Origin: Myxococcales bacterium
GTDB lineage: Bacteria > Myxococcota_A > Polyangia > Haliangiales > J016
Length of the DNA stretch: 25,663 bases
Assembly: GCA_014238595.1 (NCBI GenBank)
Contig: JABAAV010000011.1
Span: 1-25,663, forward strand
Direction: 5' to 3'
Positions within the stretch are counted from its first letter, which is position 1; each line of letters opens with the position of its first letter. A program made the translations under genes and the position numbers. Under the pieces are notes generated by a model. That model was given only the letters and a program-made list of their open reading frames with translations. It was not told the DNA's origin and did no database searches. This document shows positions 1 through 6,510 of this stretch, in pieces.

Positions 1-384
1 ATCTGTCCATACAATGGATGTATCGATATCTCCCGATTTTATTTTATTCTGAAGTATCCTCAACGCATCAACTTTTCACCATTGTTCTAGACATTGTAAT
101 GACTTTCAGAGATAAACAGAAAAATCAGTCTCTGATGTCGTCGTAGGCATCATTCACACCACATCATCTGTTGATCACAAATTAAATCATCATAAGTTAC
201 CTGTATCAGAGGCTGTAAGATGTCCGTATATGGTGTGCAAATCTCTTAGACGCTTAAGTCCAATGACTTACCTTAATAAGCAGTTGGTAATTAATTGCTT
301 GTTTGTTCTTGCTCTAGGCGTACATTATTTAAAATTACATGTGTGGAATCGGTGTGCTTTGATGAACCTAGATTCTAAACAGTT
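1..384. other. Stretch without a convincing gene, containing repeat copy 1
   Basis: I see no supported gene here. The only structure is the first copy of the ~100-base repeat (81-185). A 65-codon open frame at 230-427 on the plus strand has no ribosome binding site, no recognisable domain and runs into the tail of the minus-strand Cys-rich gene, so I do not call it. In the second copy of the repeat an ATG follows almost at once; here no equivalent gene start follows copy 1. Confidence 0.5.
81..185 (+). repeat. Direct repeat copy 1 (~105 bases) with two small hairpins
   Basis: Near-identical to bases 1207-1302, with a few substitutions and one 9-base insertion at about 120-128. The first inverted repeat (TCAGAGA 106-112 with TCTCTGA 129-135) keeps its stem, but the insertion lengthens its loop to 16 bases. 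The second (GATGTC 134-139 with GGCATC 146-151) keeps pairing in RNA through one G-U pair. A promoter-like pair, TAGACA at 88-93 and GATAAA at 111-116 with 17 bases between, is present in both copies. Orientation is given by copy 2, which leads into a plus-strand gene. Confidence 0.85.
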
Positions 385-675
385 TTATTGCTCGCTTGCG
401 CATTCAAGGCTGAGGGCATTCTCATAATCAGCATCATTTGGAATAACGTCTCTACCTCGGCATTGCTGATATTCCCTCCCACACTTTTCCAAACATCTGC
501 GCTTATAGATGCACTCGTCGTGGGTTTCGGTGGATAGACCCAAACAGTCTCTTTCAGTGGCTTGATAACATGTGTGTTGCTCATCATCGCAAAGCGCTCG
601 AGTCTTATCACCCACACAGCTTGTTGATGAAATAACACATAGAAGTAGAATCGATAATATTGATAAATTTTTCAT
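385..675 (-). CDS. Small Cys-rich secreted protein, possible lipoprotein
   Basis: A 96-residue product that I do not recognise. Residues 1-19 form a signal peptide: Lys2, then a Leu/Ile-rich core, then Ser-Ser-Thr-Ser before Cys20. The -3 residue is Ser rather than Leu, so the lipobox is poor and the protein could be lipidated or simply secreted. After Cys20 there are eight further cysteines (29, 36, 44, 55, 61, 65, 72, 92), enough for four disulfides, in a charged hydrophilic background; this pattern suits an extracytoplasmic disulfide-rich domain. I chose the ATG at 675-673 because it sits directly before the signal peptide; an in-frame extension to 738 would bury the signal. No clear ribosome binding site is visible. 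The start codon shares bases with the ATG of the oppositely oriented leucine-rich-repeat frame. Function is unknown. Confidence 0.6.
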   Translation of the reverse strand: MKNLSILSILLLCVISSTSCVGDKTRALCDDEQHTCYQATERDCLGLSTETHDECIYKRRCLEKCGREYQQCRGRDVIPNDADYENALSLECASEQ

Positions 676-1126
676 GATGGGTGTCTGTTTATCAAAGTCT
701 TTGCCGTTTTTCAAATACAACGACAATCTAAAGAGCATCGACTTGCCACAACTACAAACATTTGCTGGAGGTGTTGGGATAGTCTACAACGACAACCTAG
801 TGGGCATCGACTTGCCACAACTTCAATCAATTGGTGGAGGTGTTAGGATACACGACAACCGCAACCTAACGAGCATCGACTTGCCACAACTTCAATCAAT
901 TGCTGGACAATTTGGTATATCCAACAACCGCAACCTAACGAGCATCGACTTGCCACGCCTACAATCAGTCGGCGATGGATATATTAAAATTAGCAACAAC
1001 GTCAGCCTAACAAGCATCGACTTGCCACAACTACAAACAGTTGGTGGTGATTTGATTGTCATAGAAAAAAATCCATTATTCACAGATTGTGACTTAGGCA
1101 GTTATACGGAGCAGTATTGCCCGTAG
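674..1126 (+). pseudogene. Leucine-rich-repeat protein fragment, 5' end apparently missing
   Basis: About 150 residues, made almost entirely of five tandem repeats of 23-24 residues with the core Leu-x-Ser-Ile-Asp-Leu-Pro-x-Leu-Gln, ending in an Asn-Pro-Leu-Phe-x-x-Cys-Asp type cap and a final Cys-Pro. These resemble the receptor-L/BspA-like repeats of bacterial surface proteins. The repeat is visible in DNA too: the core starts at 734, 803, 872, 941 and 1013, giving spacings of 69, 69, 69 and 72 bases. There is no signal peptide, no ribosome binding site before the ATGs at 674/677, and the 14 residues before repeat 1 do not fit the repeat. The frame stays open back to 572, but there it only mirrors the antisense Cys-rich gene. 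I infer a gene that lost its export signal and first repeats; a complete short protein is the alternative. Confidence 0.55.
721..1080 (+). repeat. Tandem 69-72 base coding repeats
   Basis: Five units encode the leucine-rich repeats. A ~20-base core covering Ser-Ile-Asp-Leu-Pro-Gln-Leu is nearly invariant between units, while the segment encoding the Gly-rich turn varies. Such high nucleotide identity suggests recent unit duplication or ongoing recombination, and makes copy-number change likely. Confidence 0.75.
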
Positions 1127-1206
1127 TTCATAAACACTAACCCTTGTATCGATAATGCTTCACGGGTGAATCGGCTTCTGTTGCCTTTTGGGAATAGTGC
1201 AGCACA

Positions 1207-1302
1207 ATTGTTCTAGACATTGTAATGACTTTCAGAGATAAACAGTCTCTGATGTCATCGTAGACATCATTCACACGACATCATCTATTTGTCAGAAATT
1301 AA
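1207..1302 (+). repeat. Direct repeat copy 2, leader of the TraB-family gene
   Basis: Matches 81-185 except for scattered substitutions and absence of the 9-base insertion. It holds an inverted repeat TCAGAGA (1232-1238) / TCTCTGA (1246-1252) with a 7-base loop, then GATGTC (1251-1256) / GACATC (1263-1268) with a 6-base loop; the two stems share two bases. It ends about ten bases before the ATG at 1312, so here it acts as promoter region and/or 5' leader. Confidence 0.85.
1214..1242 (+). promoter_or_regulatory. Candidate sigma-70-like promoter inside repeat copy 2
   Basis: TAGACA (five of six to the -35 consensus) at 1214-1219 is followed after 17 bases by GATAAA (four of six to the -10) at 1237-1242. 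Both hexamers and the spacing are conserved in copy 1 (88-116). A start near 1249 would give a leader of about 60 bases for the lipoprotein gene. Prediction by eye only. Confidence 0.3.
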
Positions 1303-1311
1303 GGGTATCCC

Positions 1312-2223
1312 ATGAAACATTTTTTAACGTCTATTGTTCTTTTTGTGGGGCTGCTCACACTTGGCTGTGGTAACGATGATTCAGCATCAACCACTCAAGC
1401 CAACAAAACCAAAAGTGATGCAACAGCCTCTCAAAACAACACGAGAGTACTGCCAGCATTTTTATGGGAGATTACTTCAAAGACTGCAAAACCATCCTAT
1501 CTTTTTGGTACCATTCACTTAGGTGTTACTGCAGAAAAAGAACTGCCTAAAATTGTTTTTGATAAAATCAAAACTGCCGATACCTTTGTAATGGAAATGG
1601 ATCTTGAATCCATCGATCAAACAGCGTTAGTCAAAAAAACGATGTTGACAGAGTATTCGCTTAAAAACAAACTCACATCAAAACAATGGAAATCATTAAC
1701 AACATTAATGGGACCACAGGTACCTGAAGCTGCTTTAGAAAAAATACAACCATGGTTTCTTACCATGGCACTTTCAGCACAAATGATTCCTCAAACATCG
1801 AGCATGGACATCGTGTTACTTAAAACAGCCCAAGACACTAAAAAAACACTGTCCTATCTTGAAACATGGCAAACACAAATTGATGCCTTAATACAATCGG
1901 CAACACTTAAAGATTTACAAGAGTTGTTAGATGATCCTTCAAAAACAAAAAAAGAACTCGAACGCTTACTCACACAATATCGCAGTGGGAATCTCCGCAA
2001 TATCACAGACATATTACTAGATTCAAAGCAATGGAAGAACAATCCAAAATCGATGGATATTATGTTAATCGATCGCAACAAAGCATGGCTTCCTAAAATC
2101 ATCACACATCTTGATAAAGGCAATGCTTTTATTGCCGTAGGGTTGGGTCACTATGTGGGTAAAGACGGCTTACTCGAACTCCTTAAAGACAAAGGATATC
2201 GTATTAGACGCCTGACACAGTAG
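1312..2223 (+). CDS. TraB/GumN-family lipoprotein
   Basis: 303 residues. The N-terminus is a lipoprotein signal: Lys2, a hydrophobic run, then Leu-Thr-Leu-Gly-Cys with Cys at about residue 19, followed by a low-complexity Ser/Thr/Lys/Asn linker. The TraB/GumN domain follows: Tyr-Leu-Phe-Gly-Thr-Ile-His at about 63-69, Val-Met-Glu-Met-Asp with Glu95, and near the C-terminus Ala-Val-Gly-x-Gly-His-Tyr-Val-Gly before a Leu-Leu-x-x-Lys-Gly-Tyr segment. The Gly-x-x-His and Glu motifs are those shared with the Tiki-type metalloproteases, so a metal-dependent hydrolase anchored at the envelope is possible, but the bacterial family is poorly understood. The ATG is chosen because it opens directly on the signal peptide. 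The leader is repeat copy 2. Length is normal for the family. Confidence 0.85.
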   Translation: MKHFLTSIVLFVGLLTLGCGNDDSASTTQANKTKSDATASQNNTRVLPAFLWEITSKTAKPSYLFGTIHLGVTAEKELPKIVFDKIKTADTFVMEMDLESIDQTALVKKTMLTEYSLKNKLTSKQWKSLTTLMGPQVPEAALEKIQPWFLTMALSAQMIPQTSSMDIVLLKTAQDTKKTLSYLETWQTQIDALIQSATLKDLQELLDDPSKTKKELERLLTQYRSGNLRNITDILLDSKQWKNNPKSMDIMLIDRNKAWLPKIITHLDKGNAFIAVGLGHYVGKDGLLELLKDKGYRIRRLTQ

Positions 2224-2238
2224 TTGTGGATGGATGTT

Positions 2239-2256
2239 GAATCACGCTTGTGATTC
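2239..2256. terminator. Hairpin between converging genes
   Basis: A perfect 7-base inverted repeat (GAATCAC, loop GCTT, GTGATTC) lies just past the stop of the TraB-family gene and covers the stop of the facing membrane protein gene. There is no run of T on either side, so it may be a weak bidirectional terminator or an mRNA-end stabiliser rather than a classic intrinsic terminator. Confidence 0.3.
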
Positions 2257-2889
2257 GTTAACGTCTTTGGGTAACTCTGGTGAAACATCAATCGAGTATC
2301 CCAAAAGGATACGGATTGTAAAAACAACCATACAGACAAGACCCCATACCAATCCGGCAACGACACCTGCATCAATAATCCCACGCCATGGCTGCTCTAC
2401 AAAACGAACAGCAATGACTAACAACGTAATGCCTCCTATGACAGAGCATGTAATGATTTTTCGACGCCTTGTGGCATAAATAACACCCATACAGAACAAA
2501 GGGGCTAAAAGGAGATGATACCATCTCGGATGGTTGGCAAGATAATGTGCACGCACCAATACCCGTGGAGCAAATCCTCGTTGAAAACCACGGTACCCTT
2601 CACCGTAAAGTTGAAAAACAACCCAGATAACCCACACGAACCAATGCCATGGCGTTAGCATATTCTGTTCAATGGGCTCAATCGCAAGGGGGACAAGCCG
2701 CCAAACCGCTGAGGCCACAAAAACAAATACGGTCAAGACACTCCACAAAAAAAACAGACGTGCTCTATTGTTGTGAAAAGCAGCAGATTCCATATCGACA
2801 TCTTCTACCATGCGCTCGGCAACTTTGATACCATGTCCGTAGCATAGACCATAAAAATGCTCATCACAGTATGTATTCATGCTATCCAT
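2242..2889 (-). CDS. Uncharacterised integral membrane protein
   Basis: 215 residues. The hydrophilic N-terminal ~42 residues include an unusual Cys/His/Tyr-rich start. After it come about five hydrophobic segments (roughly 44-67, 80-93, 125-141, 145-162 and 172-195), then a short acidic tail. Between the second and third segments lies a charged loop, Gly-Glu-Gly-Tyr-Arg-Gly-Phe-Gln-Arg-Gly-Phe, with further Arg residues. I have seen similar loops in unnamed proteobacterial membrane proteins, and it is probably the conserved functional core. No enzyme motif is recognised. An alternative start is Met4 at 2880. It is divergent from the aldehyde dehydrogenase, with about 17 bases between starts, so the two promoters must overlap the opposite coding region or be very short. 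Confidence 0.7.
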   Translation of the reverse strand: MDSMNTYCDEHFYGLCYGHGIKVAERMVEDVDMESAAFHNNRARLFFLWSVLTVFVFVASAVWRLVPLAIEPIEQNMLTPWHWFVWVIWVVFQLYGEGYRGFQRGFAPRVLVRAHYLANHPRWYHLLLAPLFCMGVIYATRRRKIITCSVIGGITLLVIAVRFVEQPWRGIIDAGVVAGLVWGLVCMVVFTIRILLGYSIDVSPELPKDVNESQA

Positions 2890-2898
2890 TTAACCCAT

Positions 2899-2904
2899 AG
2901 GTGA
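2899..2904 (+). promoter_or_regulatory. Shine-Dalgarno AGGTGA that fixes the aldehyde dehydrogenase start
   Basis: AGGTGA lies two bases before the ATG at 2907, matching the 3' part of the extended consensus GGAGGTGA. An in-frame GTG at 2901 lies inside this site, so the ATG at 2907 is the better start. Confidence 0.5.
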
Positions 2905-2906
2905 CA

Positions 2907-4271
2907 ATGTCCAATACATTAAATTCTATTAATCCCGTAACCAATCAATCAATCGGCTCTGTCGATATTACGCCTTGTGAGCATATTGCAAACACGGTAA
3001 CGCGTGCTCGAAACGCTCAACAATCATGGGCAAATCTTTCAATAAGCGCGCGCATCACGCAACTCAAAAAACTCAGCAACCATTTGTCAGAAAAACAAGA
3101 GCAGCTTGCACAATTGATCACTCAAGAAATGGGAAAACCCATTAAAGAATCGCGTCAAGAAATTTTACTGTGTCATACCAATCTCACCGGATATCTTGAT
3201 GAAATCGAACAGGCATTAACGCCACAGGTAAAAAACAATAACAATACAGAATCGGTCATGTATTATGATCCTTTAGGTGTGTGTGCCGTGATTACACCAT
3301 GGAATTTTCCGTTTAGTTTGCCTCATGGACTCATTATCGCTGCTTTGGCTGCTGGTAATGCCGTGATTTTCAAACCATCAGAAGAAACCCCATTATCTGG
3401 ACAAGCCTATGCTGATTTACTTCATCAAATATTACCCCCTGATCTGGTTCACATTATCCATGGATCAGATGATCAAGGAAAAGCATTAGTTGCACAACCC
3501 ATTGATCTCATCGCCTTTATCGGATCACAACAAACAGGCAAAAAAATCATGGCAGCAGCGAGTGAACATTTGACGCGCATTATCCTTGAATTAGGCGGAA
3601 AAGATCCAATGATCGTTTTGGAAGATGCCAACATTGAAAAAGCAGCCTGTTATGCAACAGAAAATAGTTTCCGGAATGCAGGTCAAGTGTGCATCAGTAC
3701 TGAGCGTATTTATGTTCATGAAAAAGTTATTCCTCAATTTATAGAAACACTGGTTCGAGAAACAAATAAAATACAATTAGGCAATGGCATGGATGAAGCA
3801 ACTGATATTGGACCGATGGTGAATCAAACTCAAAAAAATCATGTGCTTTCTCAAATTGAAGATGCAAAAAACAAAGGCGCCACCATTGTGTTGGATGGAA
3901 GCAATCAAGAAAACAATTTCATGGCACCCACCATATTAAGCAATATCGATCATGATATGCGCATTGCCAAAGAAGAAACATTTGGTCCTGTCGCTTGCAT
4001 TACATCAATATCCGATGACGACGAAGCTGTTGCTTTAGCCAATGATACGACCTTAGGTCTTGGTGCCGTTGTCTTTGGACAAGATGACCATGCCAAAACA
4101 GTCGCCCGACATCTTACCGCAGGGATGATTGGTGTTAATCAAGGGTGTCGTGGTGTCAAAGGGACACCATGGATTGGGGCGAAACAAAGTGGTTATGGCT
4201 ATTACCATTCCACTGAAGGTCATCGTCAATTCACACAAATTAGAGTGATCACCACACGATCAGTGGCATAA
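2907..4271 (+). CDS. NAD(P)-dependent aldehyde dehydrogenase (succinate-semialdehyde dehydrogenase-like)
   Basis: 454 residues, the short (~455) form of the aldehyde dehydrogenase superfamily that includes Sad/YneI-type succinate-semialdehyde dehydrogenases. Visible landmarks: the Thr-Pro-Trp-Asn-Phe-Pro-Phe oxyanion/cofactor motif, Phe-Lys-Pro-Ser-Glu for NAD(P) binding, Gly-Ser-Gln-Gln-Thr-Gly, the general base in Glu-Leu-Gly-Gly-Lys-Asp-Pro (Glu228), the catalytic Cys262 in Gly-Gln-Val-Cys, and Glu-Glu-Thr-Phe-Gly-Pro-Val. All catalytic residues are present, so it should oxidise an aldehyde to the acid. The substrate cannot be fixed from sequence: the C-terminal substrate loop (Val-Asn-Gln-Gly-Cys-Arg-Gly-Val-Lys-Gly-Thr-Pro) is unlike the textbook enzymes I know. 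It stands alone, convergent with the LysE-type exporter (5 bases between stops). Confidence 0.9.
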   Translation: MSNTLNSINPVTNQSIGSVDITPCEHIANTVTRARNAQQSWANLSISARITQLKKLSNHLSEKQEQLAQLITQEMGKPIKESRQEILLCHTNLTGYLDEIEQALTPQVKNNNNTESVMYYDPLGVCAVITPWNFPFSLPHGLIIAALAAGNAVIFKPSEETPLSGQAYADLLHQILPPDLVHIIHGSDDQGKALVAQPIDLIAFIGSQQTGKKIMAAASEHLTRIILELGGKDPMIVLEDANIEKAACYATENSFRNAGQVCISTERIYVHEKVIPQFIETLVRETNKIQLGNGMDEATDIGPMVNQTQKNHVLSQIEDAKNKGATIVLDGSNQENNFMAPTILSNIDHDMRIAKEETFGPVACITSISDDDEAVALANDTTLGLGAVVFGQDDHAKTVARHLTAGMIGVNQGCRGVKGTPWIGAKQSGYGYYHSTEGHRQFTQIRVITTRSVA

Positions 4272-4276
4272 CGTTG

Positions 4277-4900
4277 TTAGAGCAATCCTTTACTGATAAG
4301 GAAGGCACCCCCTCCAGTCAATACAATACCCATAAAACGCATCACCTTAGCCGATGAGCTTCCAGAAAACATCTTCTTACCATGATAAGCCAAATATCCT
4401 GCAAGCATAAACCAACCCATCGCACCAATCCCAACTCCAACGCCAAGCATTAATCCTTCTACAATAGTTTTTGGCGTGAATATTCCAATCCAAACCAGAA
4501 GTAATGTTGGGTTTATTAAGATCAAAACAAATCCAAGTCCAAATCCTGTCCATAAATCACGCCATCCTTGAGAGCTATGAGCGGTCATTTGGTGTGGGCT
4601 TTCATCTTCTATTTGTTTAGGAGAACGAATCATCGTTAAACCATAAATGACAATGATAATTCCTGCGATTAAATGCGTAGCGGTTGTCAGTGAAGGACTT
4701 GAATATAAAAAAGCTCCTGCGCCAGTCGTTGTTCCTATGAGGGCATAAAACATGTCACCAGAACCGCCACCTATTGCAATGGCAAAAGAACGTTTTAAGT
4801 TTTGGTTATATCCAGCATTAATCACTGAAGCACAGACAGGCCCTATAGGTATCGAACTAATCACACCTGCAGCTATACCTATAAACAAATCACTCAGCAT
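4277..4900 (-). CDS. LysE/RhtB-family exporter
   Basis: 207 residues with about six hydrophobic segments, the size and topology of LysE/RhtB amino-acid exporters. The N-terminal signature is clear: Ile-Pro-Ile-Gly-Pro-Val at 17-22, followed by an Arg/Lys-rich turn and a Gly-Gly-Gly-Ser-Gly-Asp segment leading into helix 2. A hydrophilic loop (about 113-135) with Asp/Glu/His splits the protein in two, as is usual. The family exports amino acids or related small molecules; the substrate is unknown. Divergent from the metallo-hydrolase gene (about 118 bases between starts). The start ATG has no obvious ribosome binding site. Confidence 0.85.
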   Translation of the reverse strand: MLSDLFIGIAAGVISSIPIGPVCASVINAGYNQNLKRSFAIAIGGGSGDMFYALIGTTTGAGAFLYSSPSLTTATHLIAGIIIVIYGLTMIRSPKQIEDESPHQMTAHSSQGWRDLWTGFGLGFVLILINPTLLLVWIGIFTPKTIVEGLMLGVGVGIGAMGWFMLAGYLAYHGKKMFSGSSSAKVMRFMGIVLTGGGAFLISKGLL

Positions 4901-5018
4901 AAATCGAAATCAGGTTAGCAAAACAATCTGATCAAGTATAGCTGCCACCATCAGACTTCTTCGGAAAGCTTGCCGATAACATCAAACCCTGAAATGTGCT
5001 ACATTGAATCCCTGCGTT

Positions 5019-5771
5019 ATGCCTGTTGATTTGAAATCACCTATTATCCAATGGCTTGGACATGCAACGGTCTATGTTCAGAATACCAACGATGGTTTTT
5101 TGATTGATCCATTAGGCATTAATCGTTGTTCACTCGTTAACAACTATCAAACAATTTTAATTACACATGCCCATCCCGATCATCTCAATCGATGGACACT
5201 GTCACGTTTGCCTAAAGATAAGACACTGTATGTTCCACAAGGTGCTTTATCTATTGTCAATGATCTGGGTTTTTCTAACATATATGAAGTGACACCTGGC
5301 GATCGTATATCTATTGGAGCCAGTTCCTTATCAGTTGTAGATACGCGTCATGAATCAGGACGATGGTTTAAATCAAGTTCACCTATTTGTGTGGGATATG
5401 TGATTGAACATCAAGGTATCACTATTCATCATAGTGGTGATATTGATATGTCTGATTTTACCGTCTTTGATAAAATCGGTTCTACCTTTGATATTGATAT
5501 CGCATTATTGCCCATTGGAGGTATGTTGCCTGTTTGTTACTATCGCGCAAGACACAATCATTTGGATTCAGGGATTCATATCGATCCAGATACTGCGCTG
5601 GATATTACATTACGTCTTGGTGCAACACGCATGATTCCCGTTCATTATGGAACGATACAACTTGCCTCTAGAACATCAGCACCGCGTCGGCTTAAAACAG
5701 TGGCTGAACAACGCGATCTATCTGATCGTATTGCTATTTTGAACCACGGTACTCATTACACAATACCGTAA
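5019..5771 (+). CDS. Metallo-beta-lactamase-fold hydrolase, UlaG/NAPE-PLD-like
   Basis: 250 residues from the ATG at 5019; the frame opens with an in-frame TTG at 5004, but the fold needs none of those residues. Near the start is Trp-Leu-Gly-His-Ala-Thr, typical of UlaG-like and NAPE-phospholipase D-like members. The metal motif His-Ala-His-Pro-Asp-His follows, then His-Ser-Gly-Asp-Ile-Asp, and near the end Pro-Val-His-Tyr-Gly-Thr supplies the last His. A conserved Pro-Ile-Gly-Gly-Met-Leu-Pro lies between. Two-metal hydrolysis of a phosphodiester or lactone is expected; the substrate is unknown. Its 3' end overlaps the end of the small membrane protein gene of the facing lipid cluster by 16 bases, so a link to that cluster is possible but unproven. 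Confidence 0.85.
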   Translation: MPVDLKSPIIQWLGHATVYVQNTNDGFLIDPLGINRCSLVNNYQTILITHAHPDHLNRWTLSRLPKDKTLYVPQGALSIVNDLGFSNIYEVTPGDRISIGASSLSVVDTRHESGRWFKSSSPICVGYVIEHQGITIHHSGDIDMSDFTVFDKIGSTFDIDIALLPIGGMLPVCYYRARHNHLDSGIHIDPDTALDITLRLGATRMIPVHYGTIQLASRTSAPRRLKTVAEQRDLSDRIAILNHGTHYTIP

Positions 5772-5962
5772 TGATCAAGAACACCAATATATCCAAACAC
5801 AATCGCCACAAGTGCAATCAGTGAAGCAAATATCTTATCTTTATTGGGATGTTGTTCTGAAAAAGCATGTTTCAATTTTCTAATATGAACAATCGATGCA
5901 CCTGTGCAAAACAACACAATCACAATTGTAAAAAAAAGATATTCGTTAGGACTTAAAATCAT
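5756..5962 (-). CDS. Small two-helix membrane protein
   Basis: 68 residues, with hydrophobic helices at about 8-25 and 45-61 separated by a basic, polar loop rich in Lys and His. I do not recognise a family. The case for a real gene is structural: its ATG overlaps the TGA of the upstream phosphatidyltransferase gene (ATGA at 5959-5962), the classic sign of translational coupling, and the product is a plausible membrane protein. It may be an accessory subunit of the two phosphatidyltransferases. Its end overlaps the facing hydrolase gene by 16 bases. Confidence 0.65.
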   Translation of the reverse strand: MILSPNEYLFFTIVIVLFCTGASIVHIRKLKHAFSEQHPNKDKIFASLIALVAIVFGYIGVLDHYGIV

Positions 5963-6510
5963 ACGGGCACTGGATCAATGAGCATACGTTTTGCATCATA
6001 AATAATAACAAGACCAATTAAAACTAAGGCGACTGTGTAATGTAATGCTGTCGTTGTATAACCCAACACAGCATCACCAATGACAGGGATAGCAAGATAT
6101 CCCACAAGATATTCCATAGCGAAGGATCTATAATTGACAGATTTTTTGCAGCGAAGCATATAAAGACCACGAAACGCTGCATTGACAATGCCTAAGCCTA
6201 TAATGCCATACGCTATCCATGGCGATACATTCAAGTAATGCACAGAAATAATACAATACAAAGCAGCCAAAATCGCATCAACGATCGCATCCATGATCGA
6301 ACCTAACACTGTTTCATAGCCAAATCGACGCGCAATAATACCATCAACTTTGTCTAAAACAGCAGCCATGACAAGCATTGTAAAGCCTAATAAAGGATGA
6401 TTGTTTTTCACACACCACCAAAACGGAACAATGAAGAACAATCGAAAAACGCTAATAGCGTTTGCAGGGTTAAGAATAGAAACTTTAGCAGCCATTGCTT
6501 GATACGACAT
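5959..6510 (-). CDS. CDP-alcohol phosphatidyltransferase (second of a pair)
   Basis: 183 residues, about six membrane helices. The complete family motif is present: Asp53-x2-Asp56-Gly57-x2-Ala60-Arg61-x8-Gly70-x3-Asp74-x3-Asp78, the Mg-binding and CDP-binding site. Such enzymes move a phosphatidyl (or other phospho-alcohol) group from a CDP-linked donor to an alcohol. The opening Asn-Pro-Ala-Asn-Ala-Ile-Ser-x-x-Arg resembles PgsA-type enzymes, but the Asp-Pro-x-Ala-Asp-Lys version of the last part is absent (here Asp-Ala-Ile-Val-Asp), so I would not call it PgsA. The acceptor is unknown. Its ATG overlaps the stop of the upstream gene by one base (TAATG), and its own stop overlaps the next start. 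Confidence 0.88.
   Translation of the reverse strand: MSYQAMAAKVSILNPANAISVFRLFFIVPFWWCVKNNHPLLGFTMLVMAAVLDKVDGIIARRFGYETVLGSIMDAIVDAILAALYCIISVHYLNVSPWIAYGIIGLGIVNAAFRGLYMLRCKKSVNYRSFAMEYLVGYLAIPVIGDAVLGYTTTALHYTVALVLIGLVIIYDAKRMLIDPVPV

Noticed and set aside
230..427. 65-codon plus-strand frame
   Set aside because: No ribosome binding site, no domain, and it overlaps the end of the better supported Cys-rich gene.
721..1080. Regularly spaced near-identical 20-base cores resembling a CRISPR array
   Set aside because: The spacers are also related to each other and the whole stretch is one open frame encoding leucine-rich repeats.
892..1083. 63-codon minus-strand frame with hydrophobic stretches
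   Set aside because: It is the mirror of the repeated LRR codons and has no independent support.
5959..6510. Calling this gene pgsA
   Set aside because: The general transferase motif is complete, but the PgsA-type Asp-Pro-x-Ala-Asp-Lys form is absent, so the acceptor is left open.
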